DNA of 7,713 nucleotides, from contig CALMLK010000257.1 of NCBI GenBank assembly GCA_937868035.1, positions 1-7,713 of the forward strand, read 5' to 3'. The notes under the pieces are model-generated. The model had not been told where the DNA came from and did no database searches. It saw nothing but the letters and a program-made list of their open reading frames with translations. This DNA comes from an uncultured Alphaproteobacteria bacterium. GTDB taxonomy: Bacteria; Pseudomonadota; Alphaproteobacteria; Rhizobiales; Aestuariivirgaceae. The first letter of the stretch is position 1; every line of letters begins with the position of its first letter. Positions 5,687 to 7,713 of the stretch are shown here, piece after piece. The position numbers and the translations under genes were made by a program.

Positions 5687-7147
5687 ATGCCGCGCAGCCT
5701 TTCCAGACTCGTCGCCCATGATGCCGCGCTGCCTGCCGCGGCGGCCTCAGTTGCCGTGACGGGACTGACCTCCGACAGCCGCGCCGTGACGCCAGGCACG
5801 GTCTTCGCCGCGTTGCCGGGAACGAAGGCCGATGGCACGGCCTTCATTCCGCAGGCATTGGCGAATGGCGCCGCCGCCGTCATTTGTGCGCCGGGCCGTT
5901 ACACCGGTCCTGGTGTTGTCATCACCAGCGACAACCCGCGCTGGCTTCTGGCGCGCATGGCGGCGCGCTTCTATGACCGCCAGCCCGATACGGTCGTTGC
6001 TGTCACGGGGACGAACGGCAAGACATCCGTCACCGTGTTCGTGCGGCAGATCTGGGAGGCGATGGGCTTTCGTGCCGCGAGCCTCGGCACCATCGGTGTT
6101 GTCGGACCGCAAGGGGCGGAATACCTGCAGCACACGACACCAGATCCGGTGCAGTTGCAGGCGCTTGCCGCCAGACTCAGCGAAGACCACGTCAGCCATC
6201 TCGCCATCGAGGCTTCCAGCCATGGGCTTGCGCAATACCGGCTCGATGGCTTGCGCCTCACCGCCGCGGCCTTCACCAACATCACGCGCGACCATCTCGA
6301 CTATCACGCCACCTTCGACGAATATTTCGAAGCGAAGATGCGGCTGTTCACGGAATTGACGCCTGCAGGTGCGCCGGCCGTGATCAACATGGATTCGCCC
6401 CATGGCGAGGAAGTGCGGATGCGGGCTGAAGCGCATGGCCTCGCCACCTTCACGGTGGGGCACAAGGGCCACAACATCCGGCTCGCCTCGGTGACGCGCG
6501 AAGGGCTTGAACAGCATCTGCTGCTGGAGACGCCTGCGGGCATGCATACCGTCACGCTGCCGCTGGTCGGTGACTTCCAGGCGTCGAATGCGCTGGTTGC
6601 CGCGGGCCTCGTGATTGCGGCTGGTGGCGAGGAAGAGATTGCGCTGCGCTCGCTCAGCCTTCTCAAAGGCGCCACGGGCCGGCTCGACCTGGTGAGCACG
6701 ACGCCTGCGGGTGCATCGGTCTTCGTCGACTATGCGCACACGCCTGATGCACTGGAGAATGCACTGCAGGCGTTGCGGCCCTATGTAAAGGGGAAGCTCA
6801 TCACGGTGTTTGGCTGCGGCGGCGACCGCGACAAGGGCAAGCGTCCGCTCATGGGTGCGGCCGCGGTGCGCCTTGCCGACGTGGCAATCGTGACGGACGA
6901 TAATCCGCGCACGGAGGATGCCGCCGTGATCCGCCGCGAAGTGTTGGCGGGTGCGGTGGGTGCAACCGAGATCGGCGACCGTGCCGTGGCCATCCGCAAG
7001 GCGGTAGCGATGGCCGGTGCCGGTGACATCGTGCTGGTGGCGGGCAAGGGACACGAAGAGGGGCAGATCGTCGGCAAGGAGGTGCGGCCGTTCAGCGATC
7101 ACGCCGCCGTGCGCGCCGCCGTCCGGAATGAGGACTATCATGGCTGA
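5687..7147 (+). CDS. murE: UDP-N-acetylmuramoyl-L-alanyl-D-glutamate--2,6-diaminopimelate ligase MurE
   Basis: Cytoplasmic ATP-dependent ligase adding the third stem amino acid to UDP-MurNAc-L-Ala-D-Glu. The 486-residue product shows the Mur ligase domains in order: N-terminal UDP-binding part with TSDSRAV (28-34); central ATPase domain with P-loop GTNGKTS (108-114, Lys112), HTTPDP (149-154) and NITRDHLDYH starting at Asn198; and C-terminal domain with YAHTPDALE (from 349), GCGGDRDKGKRP, the signature DNPR at 405-408 and GKGHE at 453-457. DNPR, together with the Gly and Glu of GKGHE, is the meso-diaminopimelate-binding set known from E. coli MurE, so meso-DAP rather than lysine is the predicted substrate. 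The frame is open upstream to 5540 inside ftsI, but ATG 5687, one base after the ftsI stop and preceded by AAGAAG, gives the normal family N-terminus. It overlaps murF by eight bases. Confidence 0.97.
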   Translation: MPRSLSRLVAHDAALPAAAASVAVTGLTSDSRAVTPGTVFAALPGTKADGTAFIPQALANGAAAVICAPGRYTGPGVVITSDNPRWLLARMAARFYDRQPDTVVAVTGTNGKTSVTVFVRQIWEAMGFRAASLGTIGVVGPQGAEYLQHTTPDPVQLQALAARLSEDHVSHLAIEASSHGLAQYRLDGLRLTAAAFTNITRDHLDYHATFDEYFEAKMRLFTELTPAGAPAVINMDSPHGEEVRMRAEAHGLATFTVGHKGHNIRLASVTREGLEQHLLLETPAGMHTVTLPLVGDFQASNALVAAGLVIAAGGEEEIALRSLSLLKGATGRLDLVSTTPAGASVFVDYAHTPDALENALQALRPYVKGKLITVFGCGGDRDKGKRPLMGAAAVRLADVAIVTDDNPRTEDAAVIRREVLAGAVGATEIGDRAVAIRKAVAMAGAGDIVLVAGKGHEEGQIVGKEVRPFSDHAAVRAAVRNEDYHG

Positions 7148-7713
7148 GTCAGAGATGAGCCCGCTGTGGACTGAGGACGAGTTGGTGGCCGCCACGGGTG
7201 GCCGGCTGACACGGCCGATCACGCGCGTGATGCGCGAAGTTTCAATCGACTCGCGGAGCCTGGGAGATGGCGACGTCTTCGTTGCCATCAAAGGCGAGAA
7301 AATGGATGGCCACGATTTCGTGGTGAAGGCGCTGCAGGCGGGAGCAGGGGTTGCCATCGTCTCGCGCCCATCGCCCGAGATGGAGGCGGAGGGGCCCCTG
7401 CTGGTGGTCGAGGGCGATCCGCTCGCGGCGCTCGAAAACATGGGCCGCGCCGCGCGAGCCAGAAGCGCTGCCCAAGTGGTGGCGGTGACGGGAAGCGTCG
7501 GCAAGACCAGCACGAAGGAGATGCTGCGTGCGGCACTTGGCGCATCAGGGCTCACGCATGCCTCGGCCGCTTCCTTCAACAATCACTGGGGCGTGCCGCT
7601 GACGCTGGCGCGCTTCTCGCGCGAAGCGGCGTTTGGTGTGTTTGAAGTGGGGATGAACCATCCCGGCGAGATCACGCCGCTCGTTGGTTTCGTCAGGCCG
7701 CATGTGGGGATTG
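7140..7713 (+). CDS. murF: UDP-N-acetylmuramoyl-tripeptide--D-alanyl-D-alanine ligase MurF, 3'-truncated by the window edge
   Basis: Cytoplasmic ATP-dependent ligase that adds D-Ala-D-Ala to UDP-MurNAc-tripeptide, completing the pentapeptide precursor. Translation from ATG 7140 stays open to the right edge, giving 191 residues, somewhat under half of a usual MurF. The N-terminal domain has VSIDSRSL (34-41), DVFVAIKG (45-52) and DGHDF (56-60). The central domain opens with the P-loop GSVGKTSTKE (118-127, Lys122), where GSVGKT is the typical MurF form rather than the GTNGKT of MurE. It continues with FNNHWGVPLTL (Asn147, Asn148) and FEVGMNHPGEI, both MurF hallmarks. The start is eight bases inside the end of murE, with GAGGA just upstream as ribosome binding site; a second in-frame ATG at 7155 is possible but less likely. 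The gene presumably continues into mraY and the rest of the cluster, not visible here. Confidence 0.95.
   Translation, partial: MAESEMSPLWTEDELVAATGGRLTRPITRVMREVSIDSRSLGDGDVFVAIKGEKMDGHDFVVKALQAGAGVAIVSRPSPEMEAEGPLLVVEGDPLAALENMGRAARARSAAQVVAVTGSVGKTSTKEMLRAALGASGLTHASAASFNNHWGVPLTLARFSREAAFGVFEVGMNHPGEITPLVGFVRPHVGI

Noticed and set aside
5747..7582. A 611-codon open frame on the minus strand opposite murE and murF.
   Set aside because: It mirrors the plus-strand codon pattern of GC-rich genes, is rich in His and Arg, shows no domain, and spans two clearly real genes.

Overview
The window looks like GC-rich (roughly 60-65% by eye) chromosomal DNA of an alphaproteobacterium. A member of the Hyphomicrobiales/Rhizobiales is the best guess. 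The grounds are the base composition, a type-A RNase P RNA of the rhizobial kind, and rnpB lying directly ahead of the start of the division and cell-wall (dcw) cluster. No sequence search was possible, so the taxonomic call is an inference.

Layout from left to right. Positions 1-1595 (+) hold the 3' part of a YtcJ-like amidohydrolase whose N-terminus lies outside the window. Positions 1583-1951 (-) encode a small DUF4112 protein whose last codons overlap the amidohydrolase tail. Positions 1952-2065 form a short divergent control region with a good sigma70-type promoter for rnpB and a weaker candidate for the DUF4112 gene. Positions 2066-2467 (+) are the RNase P RNA gene. Positions 2468-2609 are a gene-free leader. 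From 2610 to the right edge runs a tightly packed block on the plus strand: rsmH, ftsL, ftsI, murE and the first 574 bases of murF.

The dcw genes form one translationally coupled unit. Junctions are a 1-base overlap (rsmH/ftsL), a 4-base overlap (ftsL/ftsI), a 1-base gap (ftsI/murE) and an 8-base overlap (murE/murF). RsmH modifies 16S rRNA. FtsL and FtsI are divisome proteins, FtsI being the septal transpeptidase. MurE and MurF add meso-diaminopimelate and D-Ala-D-Ala to the peptidoglycan precursor. The MurE DNPR signature implies meso-diaminopimelate peptidoglycan.

Nothing here looks like a new biological system; this is mostly core housekeeping DNA. The points most worth a second look are the absence of mraZ ahead of rsmH, a CtrA-box-like sequence just upstream of rsmH, the unusual rsmH start (GTG without a visible Shine-Dalgarno), and the back-to-back arrangement of rnpB with an uncharacterised DUF4112 gene. 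No mobile element, CRISPR array, tRNA or frameshifted gene was seen.
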